Shown one piece after another: positions 7,983 through 15,224 of a DNA stretch of 15,766 nucleotides. Source of the stretch: XYA12-FULL-58-9 sp001798605. Its GTDB lineage: Bacteria; Myxococcota; XYA12-FULL-58-9. The stretch covers positions 1-15,766 of the forward strand of contig DAINMX010000146.1 in assembly GCA_036736205.1 (NCBI GenBank). The letters are read 5' to 3'. The notes under the pieces are model-generated. The model was not told the origin of the DNA. It ran no database searches and worked only from the letters and a program-made list of their open reading frames with translations. The first letter of the stretch is position 1, and the number at the start of each line of letters is the position of its first letter. The translations under genes and the position numbers were made by a program.

Positions 7983-9062
7983 CTAGGATTTCGGTGTGTC
8001 GCCTGCGTCAACGATGGCATTTCGCCCTGCCGCTTTACCAGCATACATGGCGCGATCAGCCGCGCCGAGAAGGTCGTTGCTGTTTTTTGCATCGTCCGGA
8101 AAGGTCGCCACTCCCATGCTCGCCGTGATCCGGGCGGTCACACCGTTGTGCACAGCGAACGCCTTGGTCGCAATTGTTTGACGAATCCGGTCACCGAGAA
8201 TGTGCGCGCCGTCTTTGTCTGTTTCTGGCATGATAATGACAAACTCGTCGCCACCGTAGCGCACGGGTCGGTCAGTATTGCGGACGACTGTCCACAACAC
8301 CTCTGCCACCTCTTTGAGAACCTGAGATCCCACAGCATGACCGCGGGTGTCATTGACCGTCTTGAAGTGATCGAGATCGATGAACAACAGCGACACGGGG
8401 TGGTGATAACGCTCAGCCCGCTCCACCTCCTCGGCAAGGCTGCGATACAAAAAACGAGCGTTGTGGAGCGAAGTCCACTCATCGGTAAGCGTGAGGTCTT
8501 CGATCGTTTGAAAGTTGCGTGCATTGTTGATGGCAATCGCAGCAAAGTCAGCGAAGAGCTCCAAAACAGCCAAGTCCTCGACACCAAAGCGTCTCTCTTC
8601 GCCGCTGGACACGACCTCAATGACTCCCAAGACTCGATCCGCAAACAACAACGGAGCCGCCATAATGCTCTCTGTTTGGAAATCACTGGCTTCGTCCATC
8701 CGCTTGCAGAAGCGGGGGTCATCGGCGACCCGCGGCACCACCACCGCTTCCTTTTTGTCTGCGACCCAGCCAGCGATGCCTTCGCCAATCGGGAGACGCA
8801 TCTTCTTGATAGAGTCAGCAGCATCACCGACGATGATTTCGAAGTAGAGCTCCGATCGCTCCTCGTCGAGGAGCATCAGCGACCAATTCTCCGGCCCAAG
8901 AAGCTCAGCAACCAGCTTCATGATCGAGTCGAGGACCTCATCAATGTGCAAAGTCGACGTGAGCACCTTCGCCGCACCTGTGAGCGCACGTAACAGGACC
9001 TCATGATCGGCCCCGACAACTCCGACCACATTGGGCGTGTTGGCAAGTTCTTGTTCAGTCAT
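7983..9062 (-). CDS. GAF-GGDEF diguanylate cyclase
   Basis: The 359-residue soluble protein has a GAF sensor domain at about 25-185 and a GGDEF domain at about 190-350. The GGDEF motif is intact (Gly270-Gly-Asp-Glu-Phe274), as is the DLDHFKTVND segment (229-238) that binds metal and GTP, so it should make cyclic di-GMP. An RxxD inhibitory site (Arg261 to Asp264) lies exactly five residues before GGDEF, implying product feedback. The GAF ligand is unknown. The ATG start ending at 9062 has no good Shine-Dalgarno sequence. It sits between an OsmC-like gene (86 bases upstream) and nadA (77 bases downstream), all on the minus strand. A PilZ protein at 15214-15573 is a possible receptor in the same window. 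Confidence 0.93.
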   Translation of the reverse strand: MTEQELANTPNVVGVVGADHEVLLRALTGAAKVLTSTLHIDEVLDSIMKLVAELLGPENWSLMLLDEERSELYFEIIVGDAADSIKKMRLPIGEGIAGWVADKKEAVVVPRVADDPRFCKRMDEASDFQTESIMAAPLLFADRVLGVIEVVSSGEERRFGVEDLAVLELFADFAAIAINNARNFQTIEDLTLTDEWTSLHNARFLYRSLAEEVERAERYHHPVSLLFIDLDHFKTVNDTRGHAVGSQVLKEVAEVLWTVVRNTDRPVRYGGDEFVIIMPETDKDGAHILGDRIRQTIATKAFAVHNGVTARITASMGVATFPDDAKNSNDLLGAADRAMYAGKAAGRNAIVDAGDTPKS

Positions 9063-9148
9063 GGAGGACGCATCCTATCTGCATCCTGACCGCTGGGCCA
9101 GCAGACACCCACGCTGCCGGGAAACATATGCATCCAAACTGTATCTAG

Positions 9149-9565
9149 CTAATCTGAGATGTTGATTTCGTAACTTATCTCGGCCGTCTTGCCGAGCATG
9201 GCGCTGACACCGCAATAGGTCTTCTGAGACAGCTCAACGGCCCGCTCTATCTTGGAACGGTCGAGATCTTTGCCACTGAAATTGTACACGATGTGGATCA
9301 GCTTGAAGACCTTGGGGTTATCGTCGGTCACCTCCGCTCGCACATCGAGAGTGAAACAAGAAAGCTCAACGCGCATCTTCTTCAGCATCGACACAACGTC
9401 CATACCAGTACAACCAGCCAAGGCTGGGAGCAGAAGGCTTTTGGGACTCGGTCCGAGATCGCGCCCGCCAAATTTCGTCCCAACGTCCATCGTGATTTCG
9501 TGTCCGCCGAGCTTCGCATCAAATGTCATCTCATCGCGCCAGGTAACTGTGGTTTCAATGGCCAT
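9149..9565 (-). CDS. OsmC/Ohr-superfamily protein (YhfA-like)
   Basis: At 138 residues this is the usual length for the family. It carries both redox-active cysteines: Cys52 in ALAGCTGMDVVSML and Cys118 in KTYCGVSAML. Members of the superfamily reduce organic hydroperoxides through these thiols. The motif wording (PSPxxLLLxALAGCxxMDVVSML and the ERAVELSxxxYC segment) is closest to the E. coli YhfA branch, whose substrate is not settled, rather than Ohr itself. The ATG ending at 9565 is supported by AGGAG upstream. It is the first gene of a minus-strand run with the GGDEF gene and nadA, and is divergent from the PARP-like gene. Confidence 0.93.
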   Translation of the reverse strand: MAIETTVTWRDEMTFDAKLGGHEITMDVGTKFGGRDLGPSPKSLLLPALAGCTGMDVVSMLKKMRVELSCFTLDVRAEVTDDNPKVFKLIHIVYNFSGKDLDRSKIERAVELSQKTYCGVSAMLGKTAEISYEINISD

Positions 9566-9705
9566 CAGGGACTCCTCTCATTGACCGCAAATATGGCCCC
9601 GTATGGACCCAATGCCAAGACCACCGGGCCCACAAAGACCATCGGCCCCATCGCCCCATCGCCCCATCGCCCCATCGGCGTAACCGTTGTTTTGCCATCA
9701 GGGAC
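9561..9705. repeat. 12-bp direct repeat, copies at 9561-9572 and 9694-9705
   Basis: GCCATCAGGGAC occurs twice in the divergent region. The first copy covers the start codon of the OsmC-like gene; the second lies upstream of the PARP-like gene. Each is followed by ACTCCT, immediately in the first case and a few bases later in the second. On the minus strand each copy places an ATGGC after an AGGAG, so the second looks like a duplicate of the OsmC gene's start region. Confidence 0.5.
9641..9679. repeat. Octamer tandem repeat with G-quadruplex potential on the minus strand
   Basis: The unit ATCGCCCC occurs three times in perfect tandem (9650-9673). It is preceded by the variant ATCGGCCCC (9641-9649) and followed by ATCGGCG. 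On the minus strand this gives four GGGG tracts separated by three CGAT loops, a canonical intramolecular G-quadruplex pattern. It lies in the divergent promoter region between the OsmC-like gene and the PARP-like gene. The octamer count could vary by slippage. Confidence 0.8.
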
Positions 9706-9715
9706 CATGCATACT
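9687..9715 (+). promoter_or_regulatory. Possible promoter of the PARP-like gene
   Basis: TTGTTT (9687-9692) and CATACT (9710-9715) are weak -35 and -10 matches at the ideal 17-base spacing. They would put the start of transcription near 9722, about 35 bases before the ATG. The octamer repeat ends just upstream. The call rests on pattern only. Confidence 0.25.
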
Positions 9716-9756
9716 CCTGCGACTTCAAATCATCTTCCATCGACAAAGGTGAGACC

Positions 9757-11286
9757 ATGGCGAAGAAGGCATCCCAAACCCCAACGGCAGTGACTCCTTC
9801 GAACACCGACCTCCCCAAAGGCGTTGTGGACGAAGCGATTCTCAACTGGACCGATCTCACGGGTGCCAAGACGGGTGCCACATCCAAGGGCTCCAATAAA
9901 TACTACAAGGCGCAAATCCTCGAAGCCGCAGGTGGCTTCAAGATTGTCTTCAACTACGGCCGCGTTGGCCAAACCGGGCAGACCAAGGTAGAGACGGCTT
10001 CGACCCTCGATGCTGCCAAGCGGATCTTTGAATCTAAGATCAGCGCAAAAATGAGCAAAGGCTACCGTCGCCTTGAGATGCGCAGCCAACACGATGAAGT
10101 CGCCAAGGCCAAAAAGCACGGCGTCGAGGTGACGGAAAAGGCCGTCAAGAAGGTGGTATCCACCCGCACCTTCCACCCAGAAGTGGAAGGCCTGCTGCGG
10201 ATGATGTACACCGCCACCGGCAAGGCAATCAAAGCCGGCCTCAGCTCTGCCGCCGGCGTCAGTGACTCGGCACCCCTCGGCAACCTTAGTGACACCCAAC
10301 TTGACACCGGTGCCGATCTGCTTGACGCTCTCGAGAAGATTGTGAACAAAAAGAGTCCGGACAAGGACAAGCTCATTGAGCTTACCAACGAGTTTCTCTC
10401 CAACATCCCAAGAAACATCGATCACGCGGTCGTTCGCGGCAGGCTTGACCTCGACCTCATTTTGCTCAACTCGGAGGAGCGCATTCAGAAGCAACGAGAG
10501 TTCATCACCCTGCTGCGTGACGCTCACCTGCAAAAGGAGGTTTTCGCGCAGGCGGCTGTTGCCGACGATCCGGTGGAAGTCTGGTACGACGGCATCAATT
10601 GCGACATGGATTGGATCGAGCCCGGCTCCAAAGAATTCACAGACACCGCCCACTACTTCGACAAGGGCCAATCCCCCATGAACTCGAATTTTTACAACAA
10701 GCTCGAGGTAAGAAAGGTCTGGCGACTCGAGCGGCGAGGCACCAGGGCGACCTTCGACAAATTCGCCGCAGCTACCTGCAAAAAGAAGGGTGCCACAGGA
10801 ATCATTCGTGGTTGGCACGGAACCCGCACTGAGAACCTCATGGGCATCTCGAAATCCGGTCTGCTGATGCCAGAGCATCTACCTAAGGGGGTACACGTCA
10901 CCGGCAAGGCCTTTGGCAAGGGCATCTATCACGCACCGTGCTGGCCGGATGCCGGGGAGGACCGCAAGGCTGAGGACGGCAAAGTTTACAAACGTTTCAA
11001 CGGTGCCCTCAAGTCCATGAACTACACTTCGCTTCGTGGAGCCTATTGGAGCGGCTCCGGCGACGGTAGCTTGGGGCACATGTTCCTCGAAGAGATTGCA
11101 TTGGGCGTTCCCGAGGTTCATCTGACCGCTTGTTGGGATCGTGCGCGACCCAACAAAGGTTGTGACTACATTTATGCTCAAGCCTTCGGCAATCCACAGC
11201 TCGCCAACGATGAGATCGTCACTTTCGATGAGGATGCATCTCACATGACCCATTTGTTGGAAATTGGCTACAAGAAGGGCCAATAA
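9757..11286 (+). CDS. Poly(ADP-ribose) polymerase-like protein: WGR, regulatory helical and ART domains
   Basis: The 509-residue protein has the layout of DNA-dependent eukaryotic PARPs. Residues 1-40 are a basic, flexible tail. A WGR domain lies at about 45-108, with Tyr67-Gly-Arg69-Val-Gly in place of Trp-Gly-Arg. A helical regulatory domain covers about 138-222, including APLGNLSDTQL. The ART catalytic domain covers about 270-505. The H-Y-E triad is present: His354 in GWHGTRTENL, Tyr391 in FGKGIYHAP, and Glu486 in NDEIVTFD, which aligns with PARP1 Glu988. It should therefore bind NAD and transfer ADP-ribose, possibly as polymer; WGR domains bind DNA ends. The ATG at 9757 has AGGTGA upstream. 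A 225-residue partner gene follows after 49 bases. No macrodomain or PARG-like eraser is in the window. The name is certain at family level, while activity and substrate are inferred. Confidence 0.95.
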   Translation: MAKKASQTPTAVTPSNTDLPKGVVDEAILNWTDLTGAKTGATSKGSNKYYKAQILEAAGGFKIVFNYGRVGQTGQTKVETASTLDAAKRIFESKISAKMSKGYRRLEMRSQHDEVAKAKKHGVEVTEKAVKKVVSTRTFHPEVEGLLRMMYTATGKAIKAGLSSAAGVSDSAPLGNLSDTQLDTGADLLDALEKIVNKKSPDKDKLIELTNEFLSNIPRNIDHAVVRGRLDLDLILLNSEERIQKQREFITLLRDAHLQKEVFAQAAVADDPVEVWYDGINCDMDWIEPGSKEFTDTAHYFDKGQSPMNSNFYNKLEVRKVWRLERRGTRATFDKFAAATCKKKGATGIIRGWHGTRTENLMGISKSGLLMPEHLPKGVHVTGKAFGKGIYHAPCWPDAGEDRKAEDGKVYKRFNGALKSMNYTSLRGAYWSGSGDGSLGHMFLEEIALGVPEVHLTACWDRARPNKGCDYIYAQAFGNPQLANDEIVTFDEDASHMTHLLEIGYKKGQ

Positions 11287-11335
11287 CCCACGACAACTCG
11301 CCCAGACGATCACAACCGAGCCCACGGAGCCGAAA

Positions 11336-12013
11336 ATGTCTGATGTGTCCCAGGAGCAATTGTTGGCGGTTACCAAACGCGTCGTCGACAAATACACCTT
11401 CGAGGCGTTGCTGTTTACCTCCCTCGACGTATCCAACGCGGTCAAACAAACTCTACCGACGGTTCGCCATCGTGAGGTCGCCCCCATCGTCCGCACATTT
11501 TTCGATGACGCAGTCATGGGCGATACCTACACGAGGACGCTCATTGACGTCATGGCAGGGGGTGCGCGAGGCAAAAAAGCTGAGGCGTACCTGTACCATT
11601 TGAGCTCCGCCAGCGCCGCCGACTACACCGACGACCAACGGCAACAACTCTCCATTCCACCGGTGTCTGCGAGTCTCACCGACGATGATGTCGACCTCGC
11701 CATCGATGAATCAAGGCTCGAGGTTGGTAAAGACGGACGTGGCCGCATGCCCCGCCAGCTGTTGGAAAACGCCGGCATCAAGACGGAACGAATCCGCGTC
11801 GATCTCGAGGATGGCGGTCAGATCATGGTGCTGTCGAGCCTGCTGCCAGGCGACCCTGGGGGCGGCATCGCCACCCTCACCTACGTGCATCCGACCCAGC
11901 TGCACATCCCAGCGAGCTTGATGCAGATGTTCAATTTGCAGAAACCAATCTCCGCGAAGGTCGAGGCTGCGGACGGGGTTGTTAGCATTCGCGGAACTCT
12001 CGCGGGCAGTTGA
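11336..12013 (+). CDS. Unknown protein with two AbrB/SpoVT-like hairpin repeats; PARP partner
   Basis: The protein has 225 residues. The start at 11336 is chosen because GGAG lies six bases upstream and the longer open frame would overlap the PARP-like gene. Residues 1-92 look helical and match no family I know. Residues 115-125 are acidic. Residues 127-166 (VGKDGRGRMPRQLLENAGI, then a beta-rich segment with EDGGQIMVL) resemble an AbrB-type swapped-hairpin unit. Residues 180-219 (HPTQLHIPASLMQMFNL, then VEAADGVVSIRG) look like a second, more diverged copy. Two such units in one chain could form an intramolecular beta-barrel that binds DNA or another protein. It has no signal peptide or membrane helix. 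Spacing and strand imply co-transcription with the PARP-like gene. A role as regulator, target or effector of ADP-ribosylation is inference. Only 8 bases separate it from the convergent gene. Confidence 0.75.
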   Translation: MSDVSQEQLLAVTKRVVDKYTFEALLFTSLDVSNAVKQTLPTVRHREVAPIVRTFFDDAVMGDTYTRTLIDVMAGGARGKKAEAYLYHLSSASAADYTDDQRQQLSIPPVSASLTDDDVDLAIDESRLEVGKDGRGRMPRQLLENAGIKTERIRVDLEDGGQIMVLSSLLPGDPGGGIATLTYVHPTQLHIPASLMQMFNLQKPISAKVEAADGVVSIRGTLAGS

Positions 12014-12021
12014 CCCCCCCT

Positions 12022-13719
12022 TCAGTCTCCCGCTTCGAGCTTGCCACCCCCAAGGTCGAGCTCGACGTCGCCATCCGCTTCAACGGTGGGATGCTCGACT
12101 TCTGCGACATTCTCGACGGCCGGATTTGCGATGTGCACCAAACCGGAGGCAACGAGATGGCGCAATGCCTCTTCCCGCCCTGCGACGACAAGGTATGCCT
12201 GATCCCCAGTGGACAAAGTGACGAAACGTTGTTCGCTCTTGACGATGCGCAGGAGAGTGTTGAGCAGTCCAATCACCGATTGGACATCAAACCAATCACC
12301 CCAGTTTGTGGCTTCCAGCTCGTACATTTTGTTTCCCATGTACGCGCGCAGCCGACAGGGTCCAGGCGCATCTATTGGCACCACCTCTTCGAACACGACC
12401 CCATCGAGAGCGGGCCGCACCAATAGGGCCAGGTCAACCAAAAGCTCGTCATGTTGGTTGGAAAATTGTCCCGTTCTCGTATCCAACCACCGCGATTTGC
12501 CATGCGCTCCGAGAAAATCTGCAGCAGTCACTGCGTCGCCCCGATCTCCCCGGAGCGGGTTAATCAACTGCAACCTTTCGAGCTCGGCAACAAGCCCGTC
12601 TTCTTCGTAGTCGGTGATGGCCCGTGCCACCTCCGCGAGCGGTGTTTGCAGATCCCCCACCCCCAAGGACTTCGCTGTAGAAACGGCAGCAGGTCTATTT
12701 GCCACGGCCAGTCGCCGCAGACAGATGGCCCTTTCCTCAGCATGCTGGGCACCCTCGACACAATCGGAGAGAGCCTTGATGACGTCAGTTCGTTCATGCC
12801 TGCGCAACAGTCCAGCCAAACTCTGATGTTGTTGTTTGACCCGATCTGTCAACGATGCATCGCTGTCCCACAGCCAATGACAGAGCCAGTCGTTAGCCAC
12901 CTCAGGGTGTTGACAGGCACCTAGGGCGAGAGCCTGTGCGGCCGGTTCAGTTCTGGTAGAGAGACCGGCCGCGAGCCATGCGCGACGCTCCGGCGAGAGC
13001 CCACGCTGCAGTTCACGAATCGCCACAACTCCCCTTCCACCTTTGGTATTGGCCAACGCGATGCCGACAGCCCGCAATTCATTTACTTCGCCGCGCCGCA
13101 CGACCGATTTCGCAGCGCGCAACAATCTTGGCGTCAACGCACTGGGTGCACCGTCTTGTCTGGAAGACCAATCGACGATTGCCCAATCGGGAACATCAGC
13201 ACGATCAAACATCGGCGCATACTTGGGAGCGTGGCAACGAACAAACACAGACCAGAGTACATCGCGCACCGCCTGATGCGATTCTTTCCTGATCATGTCT
13301 CCGAGCCAAGAACAACTCAAATCAGGTTCGGGGCCGAATACACTCGTGTACCACCAGCGCAAGGCGGGCGTTAGCCCGCCGCGACCGGCAGCTCGACGCA
13401 TGCTGGCAATGAGCTTCGCTCGCATGGCGGCATCGCCGCGGCCAAGAGCCGACCGTACAAATGAAGACGGTGGATACTCACCGGCCTTCAGTTGACCTAT
13501 CGACGACGGCAATGGCAGAGAAAACCTCTTTGGCAGAGGTTCCCGGACAAAGAATGGCCGTGCATAGACGATCTCGAGCTCGGCCTTTGGATGAGTGTCA
13601 TCCAACTGCCGGTCCATCTGAGGGCTCTCGCACCCTGCCAAGAGATAGGTGACGAGCGCCAGCCGCTTGATGTGATCTACGGTCACCGATTGACCATAGA
13701 TCGGCGGCCAACGGGTCAT
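12022..13719 (-). CDS. Large lipoprotein of unknown function, helical-repeat-like
   Basis: The protein has 565 residues from the ATG ending at 13719, with GAGG eight bases upstream. A TTG one codon earlier and a GTG ending at 13686 are alternatives. The hydrophobic stretch LALVTYLLAG ends in lipobox LAGC, with lipid Cys30. The central part (about 85-400) is rich in Ala, Leu and Arg and made of helical pairs resembling degenerate HEAT or armadillo-type repeats, e.g. around 90-115, 215-240 and 245-275. The C-terminal 120 residues look beta-rich (PCRLRAYMGNKMYELEA) and end in an acidic tail. I recognise no family. It is last in a minus-strand run behind the PilZ and POT genes, 67 bases after the POT stop. 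It is probably anchored in an envelope membrane. Confidence 0.75.
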   Translation of the reverse strand: MTRWPPIYGQSVTVDHIKRLALVTYLLAGCESPQMDRQLDDTHPKAELEIVYARPFFVREPLPKRFSLPLPSSIGQLKAGEYPPSSFVRSALGRGDAAMRAKLIASMRRAAGRGGLTPALRWWYTSVFGPEPDLSCSWLGDMIRKESHQAVRDVLWSVFVRCHAPKYAPMFDRADVPDWAIVDWSSRQDGAPSALTPRLLRAAKSVVRRGEVNELRAVGIALANTKGGRGVVAIRELQRGLSPERRAWLAAGLSTRTEPAAQALALGACQHPEVANDWLCHWLWDSDASLTDRVKQQHQSLAGLLRRHERTDVIKALSDCVEGAQHAEERAICLRRLAVANRPAAVSTAKSLGVGDLQTPLAEVARAITDYEEDGLVAELERLQLINPLRGDRGDAVTAADFLGAHGKSRWLDTRTGQFSNQHDELLVDLALLVRPALDGVVFEEVVPIDAPGPCRLRAYMGNKMYELEATNWGDWFDVQSVIGLLNTLLRIVKSEQRFVTLSTGDQAYLVVAGREEALRHLVASGLVHIANPAVENVAEVEHPTVEADGDVELDLGGGKLEAGD

Positions 13720-13786
13720 CAAGAGATCCTCGAATTTACCGAGTTCACCTCCTGCAGTGGGGCGATAAGGCCATCGACTGACGACA

Positions 13787-15184
13787 TCAAATGGTTGTGT
13801 TGGAGCTTCTGCGATCGAGCCGTTTGGTTACAACGGCGTATGTCAACAAAGCGAGGAAAGCCGCCACGCCAATTCCAGTGAAGACATACCAAATGTAATG
13901 CGCATGAGCATAAACCTCGGGAAGAGCCGTATGGTTTTTCAAGGCCAGAAAATAGGCCTCACGCACCTCAGTCGAAAGTGTGTTTGGATCGGGACAAAAA
14001 GCGTCCAGCAGATAACCCGATATGACAAAGCCGAATGCCCATGCAAAGAATGTCGTCAGGTGTGAATACCCCATATACAGTCCCTCCTCCCCAGGTGGTG
14101 CCTGCTTGGAGGCATATTCGAGGAAGCGGGGCGACAAAAAACACTCCGCGAGCCCCTGCAACCCAATACCCACAATCAGCGCAATTGTAATGGGATGGGC
14201 CACGAAGCCCATGATGCTGATCTCCTGGCCAAACGCCTGTTCGAGCACCGGACTGAGGCTGATGGCCAGGGCGGTAAACGGAATAATGAACAATCCAATG
14301 CCTATGCTCGTAATCGGCTTGAGTGTCTTGACCAGTTGGGTGATTGGGACAACCAGAACAACAACAACAAACGGATTGACGTTGGCGAGCCACTCCGGTC
14401 TGGCACCTTCGCCAACCATCCGCAAAACATATTTTGGCATGGAGGCGTACAGCTGCCCTTGAATGGCCCAGAAACCACCGACGATCAAAATCAAAGAGAG
14501 AAACCGGAAATTTGTGAAGACCTTGAGAAAACCACGGCCAATTTCGCGATAGGATTTTCCTTCACCAGCAGAGTCGTCTGTTCGATAGAACAACATGACA
14601 GCGAACAGGCCACACAACGCCATGACGGCGGAGTAGAAGCTCACGAATTCGAGACCGAGCTCGGTGCGCAACGGCAAGGCAAGGGTCTTGCCCAAGAAGG
14701 CACCGATATTCACCACTTGGTAGAAGATTGAAAATGCACGGGCACGATTCGTCTCGTCTGAGCTCTTTGCCACCGTCCCGCTGATGACTGGCTTGACCAA
14801 CGAACCGCCAAGCAGAATCAGTGTAAGTGCCACCAAGGCCCCGAACTTGATTGACCCTCCGCCGAGGATTTCTGCAACCGCCGGGGTGCCAAACAACCCA
14901 AGAAGAAAGTAACCGCTCGTCAACAGTCCGAACGCAAACATGAGCGCCTTGCGGAAGCCCACTCGATCCGCCCACGCACCGGCAAGGGTTGGCGCAAGAT
15001 AGATGCCGGCTGCAAGGTATGCTGCGACCCAACCCGCCTGAACATCAGTGAACCCGTAGTTTCGCGTCAAATAGACGGCAAGGCCGATGAAGACGCCATA
15101 ATATGCCGCTCGCTCAAAAAGCTCAGCAACATTGGCGGACCAGAATTTGGCGGGGAAGCGCCATGTACCTTTTCCTTGCGGCAT
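13787..15184 (-). CDS. POT-family (PTR2) proton-coupled oligopeptide transporter
   Basis: The 465-residue inner-membrane protein has about twelve hydrophobic segments, the size typical of the POT branch of the major facilitator superfamily. The family signature ExxERxxYYG is present at residues 21-30 (Glu21, Glu24, Arg25, Tyr28, Tyr29). GGSLVKPVISG (126-136) carries the conserved Lys131, and FYQVVNIGAFLG (154-165) matches the second POT signature. A GAWADRVGFRKA motif at 69-80 is the usual loop between helices 2 and 3. These transporters import di- and tripeptides with protons; some carry nitrate or other solutes, so the substrate is not fixed. The ATG ending at 15184 lies 29 bases after the PilZ stop, inside a leader with a decamer repeat rich in AGGAG. 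Confidence 0.92.
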   Translation of the reverse strand: MPQGKGTWRFPAKFWSANVAELFERAAYYGVFIGLAVYLTRNYGFTDVQAGWVAAYLAAGIYLAPTLAGAWADRVGFRKALMFAFGLLTSGYFLLGLFGTPAVAEILGGGSIKFGALVALTLILLGGSLVKPVISGTVAKSSDETNRARAFSIFYQVVNIGAFLGKTLALPLRTELGLEFVSFYSAVMALCGLFAVMLFYRTDDSAGEGKSYREIGRGFLKVFTNFRFLSLILIVGGFWAIQGQLYASMPKYVLRMVGEGARPEWLANVNPFVVVVLVVPITQLVKTLKPITSIGIGLFIIPFTALAISLSPVLEQAFGQEISIMGFVAHPITIALIVGIGLQGLAECFLSPRFLEYASKQAPPGEEGLYMGYSHLTTFFAWAFGFVISGYLLDAFCPDPNTLSTEVREAYFLALKNHTALPEVYAHAHYIWYVFTGIGVAAFLALLTYAVVTKRLDRRSSNTTI

Positions 15185-15194
15185 ACCAGGTGCC

Positions 15195-15224
15195 TAACTC
15201 CTGTTAACTCCTGTTAACTCCTGC
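15195..15224. repeat. Three tandem 10-bp repeats carrying AGGAG
   Basis: TAACTCCTGT occurs twice and is followed by TAACTCCTGC; on the minus strand the unit reads ACAGGAGTTA. The run covers the PilZ stop codon (TAA at 15214-15216) and the leader of the POT gene. Each copy contains a Shine-Dalgarno-like AGGAG. The copy nearest the POT start is about 13 bases from the ATG. Confidence 0.85.

Noticed and set aside
8148..8993. Open frame of 281 codons on the plus strand opposite the GGDEF gene
   Set aside because: The minus-strand protein is an unmistakable GAF-GGDEF protein, and the plus frame has no known domain or ribosome binding site.
9641..9679. Octamer repeats as a CRISPR array
   Set aside because: The units are 8 bases long and contiguous, with no spacers and no cas genes.
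9730..10878. Long open frame of 382 codons on the minus strand opposite the PARP-like gene
   Set aside because: It is antisense to a protein with clear domains and catalytic residues, has no recognisable motif, and arises from codon bias of the real gene.
9757..12013. PARP cassette as a classic toxin-antitoxin pair of the DarT/DarG type
   Set aside because: The first protein is a full WGR-regulatory-ART polymerase, not a small DarT-like toxin, and the partner has no macrodomain.
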